Assembly: GCF_000337675.1 (NCBI RefSeq)
Contig: NZ_AOIB01000043.1
Span: 53,742 to 117,741 of the forward strand
Reading direction: 5' to 3'
Length of the DNA stretch: 64,000 nucleotides
DNA from: Natronococcus amylolyticus DSM 10524
Lineage (GTDB): Archaea; Halobacteriota; Halobacteria; Halobacteriales; Natrialbaceae
In this document: positions 1 to 7,401 of the stretch, piece after piece
Layout of the letters: every line of letters begins with the position of its first letter
Numbering within the stretch: the first letter of the stretch is position 1
The notes under the pieces: generated by a model
Seen by the model: only the letters and a program-made list of their open reading frames with translations
Databases searched by the model: none
What the model was told of the DNA's origin: nothing
Made by a program: the position numbers and the translations under genes

Positions 1-21
1 CGAGACGAGAAGAGCGGGGTA

Positions 22-312
22 CTACTCGCGGCCCCCCTGCTTTCTGAAGACGGCGCTTCCGTCCTGCTCGACGGTGATTCGGTACCCCTCGTAGGAGAAG
101 GTGATCTCGGCCTCCGCGGCGGGAACGGGCGGATCCGAAAAGATGTGCTCGAGGACGTGGTCGATACAGCCGTACAACGGCGTCAGTTCCTCGGTCTCGA
201 CGTCCTCGAGTTCGGCGACGGTTCGGGCGACGCTCACGTTTGGGTCGGCTTCGTCGACGTCGAAGGTCCGGTAGACGGCGCTTTCGTCGTCGCTTTGTGA
301 TTGATCTGGCAC
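22..312 (-). CDS. HalOD1 output-domain protein
   Basis: This 96-residue acidic protein matches the small haloarchaeal HalOD1 (halobacterial output domain 1) type. It has a central segment ending in LYGCIDHVLEHIF, then a two-strand ITFSYEGYRITVEQDG region near the C-terminus. The start is GTG; no in-frame ATG offers a better start. HalOD1 domains occur alone or attached to response regulators, and no biochemical activity is established. No partner is visible at this edge of the window. The family call rests on remembered sequence pattern. Confidence 0.65.
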   Translation of the reverse strand: MPDQSQSDDESAVYRTFDVDEADPNVSVARTVAELEDVETEELTPLYGCIDHVLEHIFSDPPVPAAEAEITFSYEGYRITVEQDGSAVFRKQGGRE

Positions 313-354
313 ATTCGAACTCTCGTGCCGACTGGGCTGAAGGAACTTCGCCGT

Positions 355-1053
355 TCAGTTGCAGGCACTGCCCGATCGAAACGTCAGCCAGTGACCGTCC
401 GAATCGCGGACGACGACCTCCTCGTCCGTCTCCCGTTCGACTCGAGCGACGCGATCCTCGATCGCCGCGAGCGCCGCGTTCGGATCGTCGGTCTCGAACC
501 CGAGATCGACGTGGACGCCGCCGCGGCCGTCGGCGATCCCGAGGTGGGGCTCCCAGAGCTCGAGGGCCATCGGGCCGTTCAGCCGTACCCGTTTTCGGTC
601 GTCGCCAACGTCGACGGTCCGAAAACCAAGCGCCTCGTAGAACTCGCGGGCCCGCTCGAGGGACTCGACCTCGAGGACGACCTCGAACAGGCCGTCGATC
701 CCCGGCCCCGCGACGTCGCGCTGGCCGAGTTCGACGCAGTTTCCGTCGGGGTCGTACAGATACAGCGATCGCGAGGATCCAAACTGCGCCTCCTCGAGGT
801 CGTACTCGGCGCTCAGACGGTCCCACCACTCGTCATACTCCGCGGCGGGAATCGAGAGGGCGTAGTGGGTGTGGAGCCCGCCTCGCGGAACCGCCTCGGG
901 TCGCCGGAGGACGAGGTCGGTCTCGCCCGCAGCCAAGACGACCTCGTTCTCGCCGTCCGCGCGGACGGGCAGGGACAGCGTCTCCGCGTAGAACCGCCGT
1001 GCCGGCTCGAGATACTTGACCTCGAGGGCGAGCCAGGAGAGCCCGGTGAGCAT
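355..1053 (-). CDS. VOC (glyoxalase/dioxygenase-fold) protein, two domains
   Basis: The 232-residue protein contains two tandem vicinal-oxygen-chelate modules, roughly residues 1-115 and 120-232. The first carries the typical LYLYDPDGNCVELGQRD ending and the second ends in VVVRDSDGHWLTF. Paired modules of this kind form the metal-binding barrel of extradiol dioxygenases and related enzymes. The exact substrate cannot be read from sequence. The start was placed at the ATG at 1053, where the module homology begins (MLTGLSWLALEV); an in-frame ATG nine codons upstream is less likely. It stands alone, divergent from the next gene. Confidence 0.8.
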   Translation of the reverse strand: MLTGLSWLALEVKYLEPARRFYAETLSLPVRADGENEVVLAAGETDLVLRRPEAVPRGGLHTHYALSIPAAEYDEWWDRLSAEYDLEEAQFGSSRSLYLYDPDGNCVELGQRDVAGPGIDGLFEVVLEVESLERAREFYEALGFRTVDVGDDRKRVRLNGPMALELWEPHLGIADGRGGVHVDLGFETDDPNAALAAIEDRVARVERETDEEVVVRDSDGHWLTFRSGSACN

Positions 1054-1214
1054 GGGCACACCTACTCGGGGCGGGGGCATAGAAGCGTCGCCGCGGCGAG
1101 TTCGGCGGTGTCTGGAACGGTGCGGAGGCGGCTCGGCACGGAGCGGTCGGCGTCGAACCGGCGGAATCGACGGCTTCGTCCAGGTTTATGACGCGAGCGA
1201 GCGTACCGCCGTCC

Positions 1215-1898
1215 ATGCCATTTCGCGTCGACGAGCGCTCGACCGAGTTCGCGGAGATCGATCGGTTCGACGGCGGCGTCGGCTGGATCGCCCACCCCGA
1301 CGAGGAGATGCAGCGGGCCAGCCACGCCCTCGAGCACGAGGGCGAGGTATGGGTGATCGACCCCGTCGACGCCGAGGGGGTCGACGCCCTTCTCGCGGAG
1401 TTCGGCGAGGTCCGCGGCGTCGTCGTCACGCTGGATCGACACGCGCGCGACGCGGCCGACGTCGCGAACCGCCACGACGTCCCGGTGTACCTCCCGGCGT
1501 TCTTCGAGGGCGTCTCCGAGGAGCTCGAGGCGCCCGTCGTTCGCTTCGGCGACGAACTCGCCGACACGGGGTTCAAGGCTCGGACGGTCGTCGACAGCCG
1601 GTTCTGGCAGGAGGTCGCCCTCTACGATCCCGACCGGCGAACGCTGGTCGTTTCGGAGTCGGTCGGCACCGCGGACTACTTCCTCGCCATGGGGGAACGT
1701 CTCGGGGTCCACCCGATGCGGCGGGCGATCCCGCCGCGGGACGCTCTCGGCGACCTCGCCCCCGACCGCGTGCTCGTCGGCCACGGCGCTGGCGTGTTGA
1801 CCGACGCGACGACGGCCCTCGAGACCGCCCTCTCTCAGTCCCGAACGCGGGCCCCGCTGCTGTACGCCAAGACGGGACGAAAGCTGTTGCCGTTCTGA
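1215..1898 (+). CDS. Metallo-beta-lactamase-fold protein with incomplete metal motif
   Basis: The 227-residue protein has the strand pattern of the metallo-beta-lactamase fold: EVWVIDPVDAEGVDALL, then VVVTLDRHARDAADVA, and late VLVGHGAGVLTD. The usual HxHxDH metal motif is replaced by DRHARDA, which keeps one His and one Asp, so a normal dinuclear zinc site looks unlikely. The start at 1215 is preferred over the upstream ATG at 1188 because a TATA-like CCAGGTTTATGA lies about 26 bases upstream, as expected for a leaderless haloarchaeal mRNA. Substrate is unknown. Confidence 0.65.
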   Translation: MPFRVDERSTEFAEIDRFDGGVGWIAHPDEEMQRASHALEHEGEVWVIDPVDAEGVDALLAEFGEVRGVVVTLDRHARDAADVANRHDVPVYLPAFFEGVSEELEAPVVRFGDELADTGFKARTVVDSRFWQEVALYDPDRRTLVVSESVGTADYFLAMGERLGVHPMRRAIPPRDALGDLAPDRVLVGHGAGVLTDATTALETALSQSRTRAPLLYAKTGRKLLPF

Positions 1899-1938
1899 TG
1901 GGATACAGCTAACTGTCGCGGGCCCGTACGAGTACGGC

Positions 1939-2361
1939 GTGGTCTACGTCACCCGCGCCCTGGTCGAGGTGTTGCTCGAGCTGGCCGAGGACGCCGATCC
2001 GGACCGGGTCCGGACCGGGGTCTCGATGACGCCAGCCGGCGAGCTCGAGGGAGCCGAGGGGCTTCCACCCGAGACGCCGGTCTTTACTGACTTCTTCCTG
2101 CCCGACCCCGGGAACGCGGTCAACGCGGTGTTCGGCGTCGACCTCTCGACGCCGGCCCGACAGGCCCAGGGCCAGTTCGTCTCCCATCCCGTGCGGGAAC
2201 TCGAGGTGACGAAACGCGACGACCTCGCACAGGTGGTCTTCGTCGCCGTTCCGCCCTGGGAGATCGACGAGGCGTCGTTCGGCGCCTTCGATCGGTTCGG
2301 CGAGCGCCAGCCACTCGAGATCCTCGACGCTCGGGCGCCCGAGCGAGAACTCCGGGACTGA
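1939..2361 (+). CDS. Conserved haloarchaeal protein of unknown function
   Basis: The 140-residue acidic protein starts at GTG, 40 bases after the preceding gene and in the same direction. I do not recognise a named domain. It has an alternating alpha/beta pattern, with an N-terminal helix (RALVEVLLELAEDA) and a strand-rich core (AQVVFVAVPPWEIDEASF). No membrane segment or signal peptide is visible. Proline-rich turns such as LPPETPVFTDFFLPDPGN give it a distinctive middle. Co-transcription with the upstream gene is possible from spacing alone. Confidence 0.6.
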   Translation: MVYVTRALVEVLLELAEDADPDRVRTGVSMTPAGELEGAEGLPPETPVFTDFFLPDPGNAVNAVFGVDLSTPARQAQGQFVSHPVRELEVTKRDDLAQVVFVAVPPWEIDEASFGAFDRFGERQPLEILDARAPERELRD

Positions 2362-2413
2362 ACATTCAGGACTGAGCACCGGCGGATCGAGCCCGCTCCG
2401 ACGAGGTGCGGCG

Positions 2414-2623
2414 CTACTCGAGGTAGCCCAGTCCGCGGAGCTGTTCGGTGATCTCCTCGAACTCGGCCTCGGTCAGCTCGCCCTGTCGCTGGTGCTGGAT
2501 GACGATGCTTCGGAGCAGAAACCGGACCAGGTCGCTGGTGCTCTGGAAACTCGTCCCCTCGATCGTTTCGTCAACGCGATCTGCCAGATCCTTCGGGATC
2601 GAAACCGTGGTGTACTCGACCAT
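2414..2623 (-). CDS. Ribbon-helix-helix (CopG/MetJ type) regulator
   Basis: The 69-residue protein begins with the short beta-strand VEYTTVSIPKDLADRVDE followed by two helices (SFQSTSDLVRFLLRSIV), the classic ribbon-helix-helix DNA-binding fold, which acts as a dimer. A C-terminal helix (LTEAEFEEITEQLRGLGYLE) extends beyond the minimal fold. Many haloarchaeal relatives are orphan regulators. There is no adjacent toxin-like gene, so an antitoxin role is not supported. Target genes are unknown. Confidence 0.8.
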   Translation of the reverse strand: MVEYTTVSIPKDLADRVDETIEGTSFQSTSDLVRFLLRSIVIQHQRQGELTEAEFEEITEQLRGLGYLE

Positions 2624-2830
2624 ACGAGATACTCCGCCGCGGTCCCCAAAGACGTGTCGCCGCTCGACGGCTCGTTTCTCGGAGACGGGCAGACGACGGC
2701 TCGCCTCTTACGGCCCGCCACGGCTCGATGGCGCGGGGTGTGGAGGCGAGCCACACACGTCGTTCGGAAACTACCGGATCGCCGACCGTCTCCGTAGCGG
2801 TTTTGATATGTGGCGTTCTACTGGCAACGT

Positions 2831-3160
2831 ATGGGAGTCAGGCCACCATCGAACGACGACGACGACGAGCCGGAGAGCGTCGATTTCGGAATCGCCGCCG
2901 TCGACGCGCGCCTCAGGCGCTCGGAGCTAACGTTTCCGGCGACCAAAGACGACGTCGACGCCGAACTCGGTCACGAGCGGATCTCGTACGACGTTCACGG
3001 GAACGACGTTCCGCTCGGCGAGATGCTCGCAGAGGCCGACCAGCAGCGGTTCGACTCGCGTCAACAGCTGTTGAACGCGCTGCACGAACCGTTCGAGGAA
3101 CACCGCCGACAGAACTCTAACGGCGTCGTCCAGCAGTTTCGGTCGATGCTGCCGTTCTAG
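2831..3160 (+). CDS. DUF5789-like small acidic protein
   Basis: The 109-residue protein has the pattern of the haloarchaeal DUF5789 group: a segment LTFPATKDDVDAELGHERI followed by SYDVHGNDVPLGEML, then helices carrying RQQLLNALHEPF. Function is unknown. The start at 2831 was chosen over the ORF start at 2810 because a TATA-like GTTTTGATATG lies about 25 bases upstream. The C-terminus ends QFRSMLPF. It converges on the aglJ-like gene with only 12 bases between stop codons. Confidence 0.6.
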   Translation: MGVRPPSNDDDDEPESVDFGIAAVDARLRRSELTFPATKDDVDAELGHERISYDVHGNDVPLGEMLAEADQQRFDSRQQLLNALHEPFEEHRRQNSNGVVQQFRSMLPF

Positions 3161-3172
3161 CCGTTCCGGTCG

Positions 3173-4186
3173 CTACTCGTCGTCTCGGTCCCGCTCGCGT
3201 TCGGCCCGCGTAATCTGCTCGAGCCGGCGGCGCTGTTCGCGGTGCAGCGTTACGAGCATGTCCGAGAGCACGCCGAACATGAGCAACTGCACGCCGAGCA
3301 GAATCGCGGCCGCCGAGACGACCGCCAGAATCTCGTGGCCCTGCTGGTACTGGATCCACTGCCAGAGGACGTACATCGCCACGACACCGCCGGAGGCGAT
3401 GCTCGCCGCGCCGAGGCTTCCGAAGTAAAACAGCGGGTTGTTCGTCTTCGCCAGCGAGTACAGTGCCAGCACGATCGTCCCGCCGTCCCTGAGCGGGTGG
3501 AGGTTCGTCTCCGAGGCCTCCGGCCGAGCGCTGTAACTGACCGGGACGACCGTCGTATCGACCCCGTGTTTGACGCACTCGACGGCGAGTTCGGTCTCGA
3601 TCGTGAACCCGTCCGAGTCGAGCGCGAGGCGTTCGAACGAGTCGGTCGTAAACGCCCGGTATCCCGAGAGGATATCCTCGTACTCGGCGCCGTGAATCAG
3701 CCGAAACGAGCGGTTGATCAGTCTGTTTCCGAACCCGTTCAGCGCCTTCATCGCGTCGTCGTCCATGTCTGCAAACCGGTTTCCGATGACGTGTTCGTAC
3801 CCCCGCGAGAGCGGCTCGAGCATCCGTTCGGCGTCGGCCGGATCGTAGGTGCCGTCGCCGTCGACCATCAGTACGTACGGGACGGTGACGTACTCGAGGG
3901 TCTCTCTGACGGCCTGGCCCTTCCCGTTGCCGGCCTGGGTGAACACCTGGGCGCCTCGCTCGCGCGCGATAGTGCGCGTCTCGTCGTCGGAGTCGCCGTC
4001 GACGACGACGACGTTCGAGTACCCCTGTTCGCGGAAGCCGTCGATCACGCCGCCGATCGTCGCCGCCTCGTTCAGCGTCGGGATGAGGATACAGACCTCG
4101 TCGGTCGAAATATCGCGCGTCCGTTCGCTCATCGACAGGAACGCCTCCCGCTCGAGCGTCGACGCGCGGACCCCGTCATGCTCCAT
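3173..4186 (-). CDS. aglJ: Dolichol-phosphate hexosyltransferase, AglJ type
   Basis: The 337-residue protein has an N-terminal GT2 domain of the dolichyl-phosphate mannosyltransferase kind. It shows ILIPTLNEAATIGGVIDGF, the nucleotide-binding VVVDGDSDDET, the DGDGTYDPAD catalytic DxD region, and LSGYRAF. Two C-terminal membrane segments follow (about residues 250-310). In Haloferax, AglJ adds the first sugar of the S-layer N-glycan to dolichol phosphate; architecture, length and location in an agl cluster support that role here. The ATG at 4186 has a TATA-like AATATATTTTT about 30 bases upstream. An internal ATG at 4132 is the alternative start. Confidence 0.8.
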   Translation of the reverse strand: MEHDGVRASTLEREAFLSMSERTRDISTDEVCILIPTLNEAATIGGVIDGFREQGYSNVVVVDGDSDDETRTIARERGAQVFTQAGNGKGQAVRETLEYVTVPYVLMVDGDGTYDPADAERMLEPLSRGYEHVIGNRFADMDDDAMKALNGFGNRLINRSFRLIHGAEYEDILSGYRAFTTDSFERLALDSDGFTIETELAVECVKHGVDTTVVPVSYSARPEASETNLHPLRDGGTIVLALYSLAKTNNPLFYFGSLGAASIASGGVVAMYVLWQWIQYQQGHEILAVVSAAAILLGVQLLMFGVLSDMLVTLHREQRRRLEQITRAERERDRDDE

Positions 4187-4255
4187 TGCTCGTGAATTTC
4201 GTGCCGTAGATGAAAAATATATTGGTCATTGATAGTACAAAATAGTCGGTCGGCG

Positions 4256-5635
4256 CTACGATCCCACTATGGAGACGATGTGCTGGCGCATCCGCCCGTC
4301 GATCGGGATCTTCGCACACCGCTCGTCGAGACCGATCGTCTGGAGCAGGAGACTCGAGTCGTCGAGCAGGGAGAGCTGGAGGTAGGTGCCCTCGCGGTAG
4401 CCGTCGCTGGTCCTGGTCATGTTGATGATCTTCAGCGTCTCGTACTCCCGGAGCTGGTCGGTGATGCGTTTCTTGCCGAGGACGTTGGCGTCGATCGCCT
4501 CGGCGAACGCGCGGTAGACGCGGTACATCTCGGTGGCCTTGAACGCCGAGCGCTCGGAGAACTCGTCCATCGTCGCAAGCGCTGCGATCGCGATCTTCGC
4601 CTGCGTGGGACACCCTCTGATAAGATCCTGGATCCGGGTCACCTCGGCGTCGTCGTTTGCGACTCGGACGTGGCTCTCCGTGACCTGGGCGGCGTCGTTG
4701 TCCCTGGCGACCTCGCCCGCGAGCCGGAAGAGATCGATCGCCCGACGTGCGTCGCCGTGTTCCTGAGCCGAGAAGGCCGAACACAGCGGGATGACGTCGT
4801 CGGTCAGCACGTTCTCGCGGTAGGCGTCGCGCCGGCGCTCGAGGATATCCCCGAGCTGGTTTGCGTCGTAGGCCGGGAAGACGATCTCGTCAGGCGAGAA
4901 GGAGCTCTCGACGCGAGTGTCGAGTCGGTCGCCGTACTTCAGGTCGTTGCTGATCCCGATCACCGTAATACTCGCGTCGACGTCGTTCTCCTCGCCCGCT
5001 CGCGAGAGCTGCATGAGGAGTTTGCTGTCGTCGGCCTCCTCGGGCGGGACGTTCTCGACGTCATCGGGCGGGGCGAGCCGGTCGATCTCGTCCAGGACCA
5101 CGATGATCGCGTCGTACAGTTCGTCGATGACCGACCAGAGCCGATCGTAGTACGCCCCCGTCGCGATCCCCGAGTGCGGGATCGTGATCCCCGTCTTCTC
5201 GGGTTCGTTCAGGCTCTTCGCGAGGTGGATGACCGTCTGGACCTCCGAACGGCGCTGGGCGCAGTCGATGACCGCTCGGCCGATCCGGACGTCGTTCTCG
5301 AGGCCGCGGCCGACGACCTCGCGGCTGACGTAGCGGGTGACCAGCGTCTTCCCGGAGCCCGACTTTCCGAGCAGGAGCGTTCCCTTGCCCGTTCCGCCGG
5401 TGATCGTCGGCTTGAGCCGTCGGGCGACGGTCTCGATCTGGTTGTTCCGACCGACGATCTTGTTCTGGTCGGGGACGTGGTCGATCCGGAGCAGATCCTC
5501 GTTCGCGAAGATCCGATCTTCCTCGTCTAACACCGAGAGCGGATCGTCGCGAGACTTGGAGCGGGAGTGGGCGACCGCGCCGTGCTCGGCGGCGTACTCG
5601 CCGAGCGTCCCCGTCCCCTCCGCGTGCAAAGGCAT
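4256..5635 (-). CDS. Orc1/Cdc6 replication initiator
   Basis: The 459-residue AAA+ protein has Walker A GKSGSGKT (about residues 90-97), Walker B VVLDEID (about 179-185), a sensor region ITVIGISNDLKYGDRLD, an arginine-finger segment RVESSFSPDEIVFPAY, and a C-terminal winged helix. Such proteins bind ORB repeats at archaeal origins, unwind DNA and load MCM. The start is the ATG at 5635. Upstream extension to 5749 is unlikely because the codons would run through ORB repeats and turn basic. An ORB begins one base upstream of the start codon, so self-binding and autoregulation are likely. Which numbered Orc paralog it is cannot be decided here. Confidence 0.93.
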   Translation of the reverse strand: MPLHAEGTGTLGEYAAEHGAVAHSRSKSRDDPLSVLDEEDRIFANEDLLRIDHVPDQNKIVGRNNQIETVARRLKPTITGGTGKGTLLLGKSGSGKTLVTRYVSREVVGRGLENDVRIGRAVIDCAQRRSEVQTVIHLAKSLNEPEKTGITIPHSGIATGAYYDRLWSVIDELYDAIIVVLDEIDRLAPPDDVENVPPEEADDSKLLMQLSRAGEENDVDASITVIGISNDLKYGDRLDTRVESSFSPDEIVFPAYDANQLGDILERRRDAYRENVLTDDVIPLCSAFSAQEHGDARRAIDLFRLAGEVARDNDAAQVTESHVRVANDDAEVTRIQDLIRGCPTQAKIAIAALATMDEFSERSAFKATEMYRVYRAFAEAIDANVLGKKRITDQLREYETLKIINMTRTSDGYREGTYLQLSLLDDSSLLLQTIGLDERCAKIPIDGRMRQHIVSIVGS

Positions 5636-5656
5636 ACACCGTCTTTCAGATGAATT
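5636..5656 (+). repeat. ORB repeat 1 (degenerate), abutting orc1 start
   Basis: The sequence ACACCGTCTTTCAGATGAAT matches the ORB core at all but three positions and lacks the C-string. It begins at the base next to the orc1 start codon (ATG at 5635-5633). It therefore covers the expected transcription start of orc1, where bound Orc1 would block transcription. Confidence 0.8.
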
Positions 5657-5745
5657 TTCCTTAGCTCTTTCCCTCCGCGAGCGGGGGTCACTCGCGTCGA
5701 GTTCGCGTCGGAATCGAAGCCGCCCGAACACTGGTCGCGAGTCAC

Positions 5746-5765
5746 ACACCGGATTTCAGATGAAT
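5746..5765 (+). repeat. ORB repeat 2
   Basis: ACACCGGATTTCAGATGAAT differs from the consensus only at the last base. The flanking GTC differs from the C-string seen in repeats 3 and 4, so this is probably a weaker site. Confidence 0.85.
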
Positions 5766-5789
5766 CGCCGGCAAGGGGAGGGTCAGTGC

Positions 5790-5820
5790 TCCCCCACCCA
5801 CACCGGATTTCAGATGAAAT
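5790..5820 (+). repeat. ORB repeat 3 with C-string
   Basis: A full site: CCCCCACCC followed by the core ending TTTCAGATGAAAT. The match to repeat 4 extends beyond the core on both sides, from the C-string to GAAATGC. Confidence 0.9.
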
Positions 5821-5851
5821 GCTGCGAAGCCGGGACCGATCTCGGACGAGT

Positions 5852-5882
5852 ACCCCCACCCACACCGGATTTCAGATGAAAT
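5852..5882 (+). repeat. ORB repeat 4 with C-string
   Basis: A full site nearly identical to repeat 3. The interior dyad TTTCAGATGAAA points toward the AT-rich segment. Confidence 0.9.
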
Positions 5883-6033
5883 GCCGCGAGGAAGGGGGTG
5901 GTGGGGGAGGGCTCGTGACGGTCGATCGACGGCTCGGCGTGGGGTGGATCTCCGGGAGACGACCGCGACCTGCGCTCGTCTCGAGTGCTTCTATGCCTCT
6001 GCTCGCGGACGATACAGTCCGTGAATCGGCGAT

Positions 6034-6053
6034 ATCATCTGAAATCCGGTGTC
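6034..6053 (-). repeat. ORB repeat 5 (inverted)
   Basis: The top strand reads ATCATCTGAAATCCGGTGT, the reverse complement of the ORB core, but the following GTCGGGT only partly resembles the G-string. Its orientation is opposite to repeats 1-4. Confidence 0.85.
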
Positions 6054-6230
6054 GGGTCGAAGAACGAACTCGAGACGCGAACACCCCGTGACACCGACGA
6101 GAGCAATGCCTCGAGTCCCTCGATCCGGGTCCGTTTCTGGACGTAGAGGCGTAAGGTATAAACAGCAGAGAAGGATCGTCGTTCGATTTCAGAAACTCGA
6201 CATAGAACGGTTGGTTCGGGATTGTCCCAC

Positions 6231-6300
6231 TACACTACTACTACTAGATTACCACTAGAGTAAAGTATATAATAGAAGTCAGCGATCGTTTTAGACGAAA
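6231..6300. other. AT-rich candidate duplex unwinding element
   Basis: A conspicuous AT-rich stretch in otherwise GC-rich DNA. It includes an ACTACTACTACTA microrepeat, then GAGTAAAGTATATAATAGAAG, and lies between inverted ORBs 5 and 6. Position and composition suit an origin unwinding element. A second short AT-rich patch (AAGGTATAAACAG) lies at about 6153. Confidence 0.6.
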
Positions 6301-6410
6301 CTCTCGTAGAGATCCGTAGGTCGTGTCTAGCACTCTCTGCACTCCTTAGCGCTCCTCGAGTTCGCTCGAGCCGGAGCCGTCGCCACCCCACCCCCTCCCC
6401 ACCTCCGACC

Positions 6411-6440
6411 GATTTCATCTGAAATCCGGTGTGGGGGTGT
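6411..6440 (-). repeat. ORB repeat 6 (inverted) with G-string
   Basis: The top strand reads GATTTCATCTGAAATCCGGT followed by GTGGGGGTGT: dyad plus full G-string in inverted orientation. It sits on the far side of the AT-rich segment and closes the origin on the aglF side. Confidence 0.9.
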
Positions 6441-6558
6441 CCGTCCCCGGAACCGACCCTGATCGCGTTCCGACTGTCGTCCGAACCCCGCTGATCCGTC
6501 CGATCTGCGAGCGATAGTCGTCGCTCCCTTGAGGACCTACTCGAGAACGGGTCGACGG

Positions 6559-7290
6559 CTACTCCGGAATCGGTGCCTCGGCTTCCCGCACGCGCCGTTC
6601 CGCTTCCTCCCGATCGTCCGGGTAGCCGACGTCGATCCGCCAGCCGTCCATGCGAATGGCGTCGATCGTCCGTCCCGACTGAATGAGGAGATCGATCGCG
6701 TCGGGCAGTTCGTACTCGCCGCGATCGGAGGGCTGGACGAGGTGACAGGCGTGGAAGATCGCGGGCGTAAACGTGTAGAAACCGGTCATCACGAGGTTCG
6801 ACGGCGGCTCGTCGGGTTTCTCGACGACCTCGACGATCTCGCCGTACTCGTTGGTGTCCAGCACGCCGTACCGGGAAGCCTCCTCGTAGGGAACCTCCTC
6901 AACGAGGAAGGCGGCGTCCGCACGCTCCTCGTGCTGGCGCTTGATCACGTCCCCGAGGTTCCCCCGGAAGACGTTGTCGCCGAGCATGAGCACGAAGTCG
7001 TCGTCGACGTGAGGCTCGGCCTGCAGGATCGCGTGAGCGAGCCCGAGCTGCTCGCGCTGGTGGGCGTAGGTGATCGGCACGCCCTCGTAGGCGTCGCCGT
7101 AGCGCTCGATGAGTTGCTCCTTCTGGTAGCCGACGACGACAACGAGTTCGGTGACGCCGATCTCGAGCAAGTTGTCGAAGACGTCCTCGACGAGCGGCTT
7201 CCCGTCGACCTCGACGAGCGCCTTGGGTTTGTCCTCGGTGAGCGGCCGGAGGCGAGTCCCCTCTCCAGCGGCCAGTACGACTGCTTGCAT
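6559..7290 (-). CDS. aglF: Sugar-1-phosphate nucleotidyltransferase (AglF-like)
   Basis: The 243-residue protein opens with the nucleotidyltransferase signature MQAVVLAAGEGTRLRPLTED, followed by KPLVEVDGKPLVE, LMLGDNVF and VVEKPDEPPSNL. It should condense a nucleoside triphosphate with a hexose-1-phosphate. In Haloferax, AglF is a glucose-1-phosphate uridylyltransferase that supplies UDP-glucose for UDP-glucuronate. The start at 7290 fits the family N-terminus and has a TATA-like AACTATTTGG about 25 bases upstream. Placement in the agl island supports glycan precursor synthesis; thymidylyl- versus uridylyltransferase specificity is undecided. Confidence 0.78.
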   Translation of the reverse strand: MQAVVLAAGEGTRLRPLTEDKPKALVEVDGKPLVEDVFDNLLEIGVTELVVVVGYQKEQLIERYGDAYEGVPITYAHQREQLGLAHAILQAEPHVDDDFVLMLGDNVFRGNLGDVIKRQHEERADAAFLVEEVPYEEASRYGVLDTNEYGEIVEVVEKPDEPPSNLVMTGFYTFTPAIFHACHLVQPSDRGEYELPDAIDLLIQSGRTIDAIRMDGWRIDVGYPDDREEAERRVREAEAPIPE

Positions 7291-7401
7291 GTCCGAACAG
7301 TCTCCGCGAATTACCAAATAGTTTGTGTACGTGTGACGCGGCGCGGAAAGATGGCTGTCGCAACGAACCCGTGGCAACTCGAGACGCGTCCGATCCGCGT
7401 G

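Larger units (their letters stand above)
5636..6444. other. Replication origin region (ORB repeats plus AT-rich segment)
   Basis: This roughly 800-base intergenic region next to orc1/cdc6 has six copies of an origin recognition box with core ACACCGGATTTCAGATGAAA. The stronger copies adjoin a C-rich/G-rich string (CCCCCACCC). Four copies lie on the orc1 side in one orientation; two lie toward aglF in inverted orientation. An AT-rich stretch at about 6231-6300 lies between the two inverted copies. Initiator gene, inverted ORBs with G-string and an unwinding element together define a haloarchaeal oriC. No credible gene lies in it. Confidence 0.88.

Noticed and set aside
5636..5749. Extension of orc1 to an ATG at 5749
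   Set aside because: It would translate ORB DNA into a basic stretch unlike the Orc1 N-terminus.
6181..6200. Seventh ORB-like sequence CGATTTCAGAAACTCG in the origin
   Set aside because: Only half the dyad matches and there is no G-string; probably chance or a decayed copy.
6231..6246. ACTACTACTACTA microrepeat as a CRISPR or satellite
   Set aside because: Only a short trinucleotide run inside the AT-rich origin segment; no spacer/repeat array.
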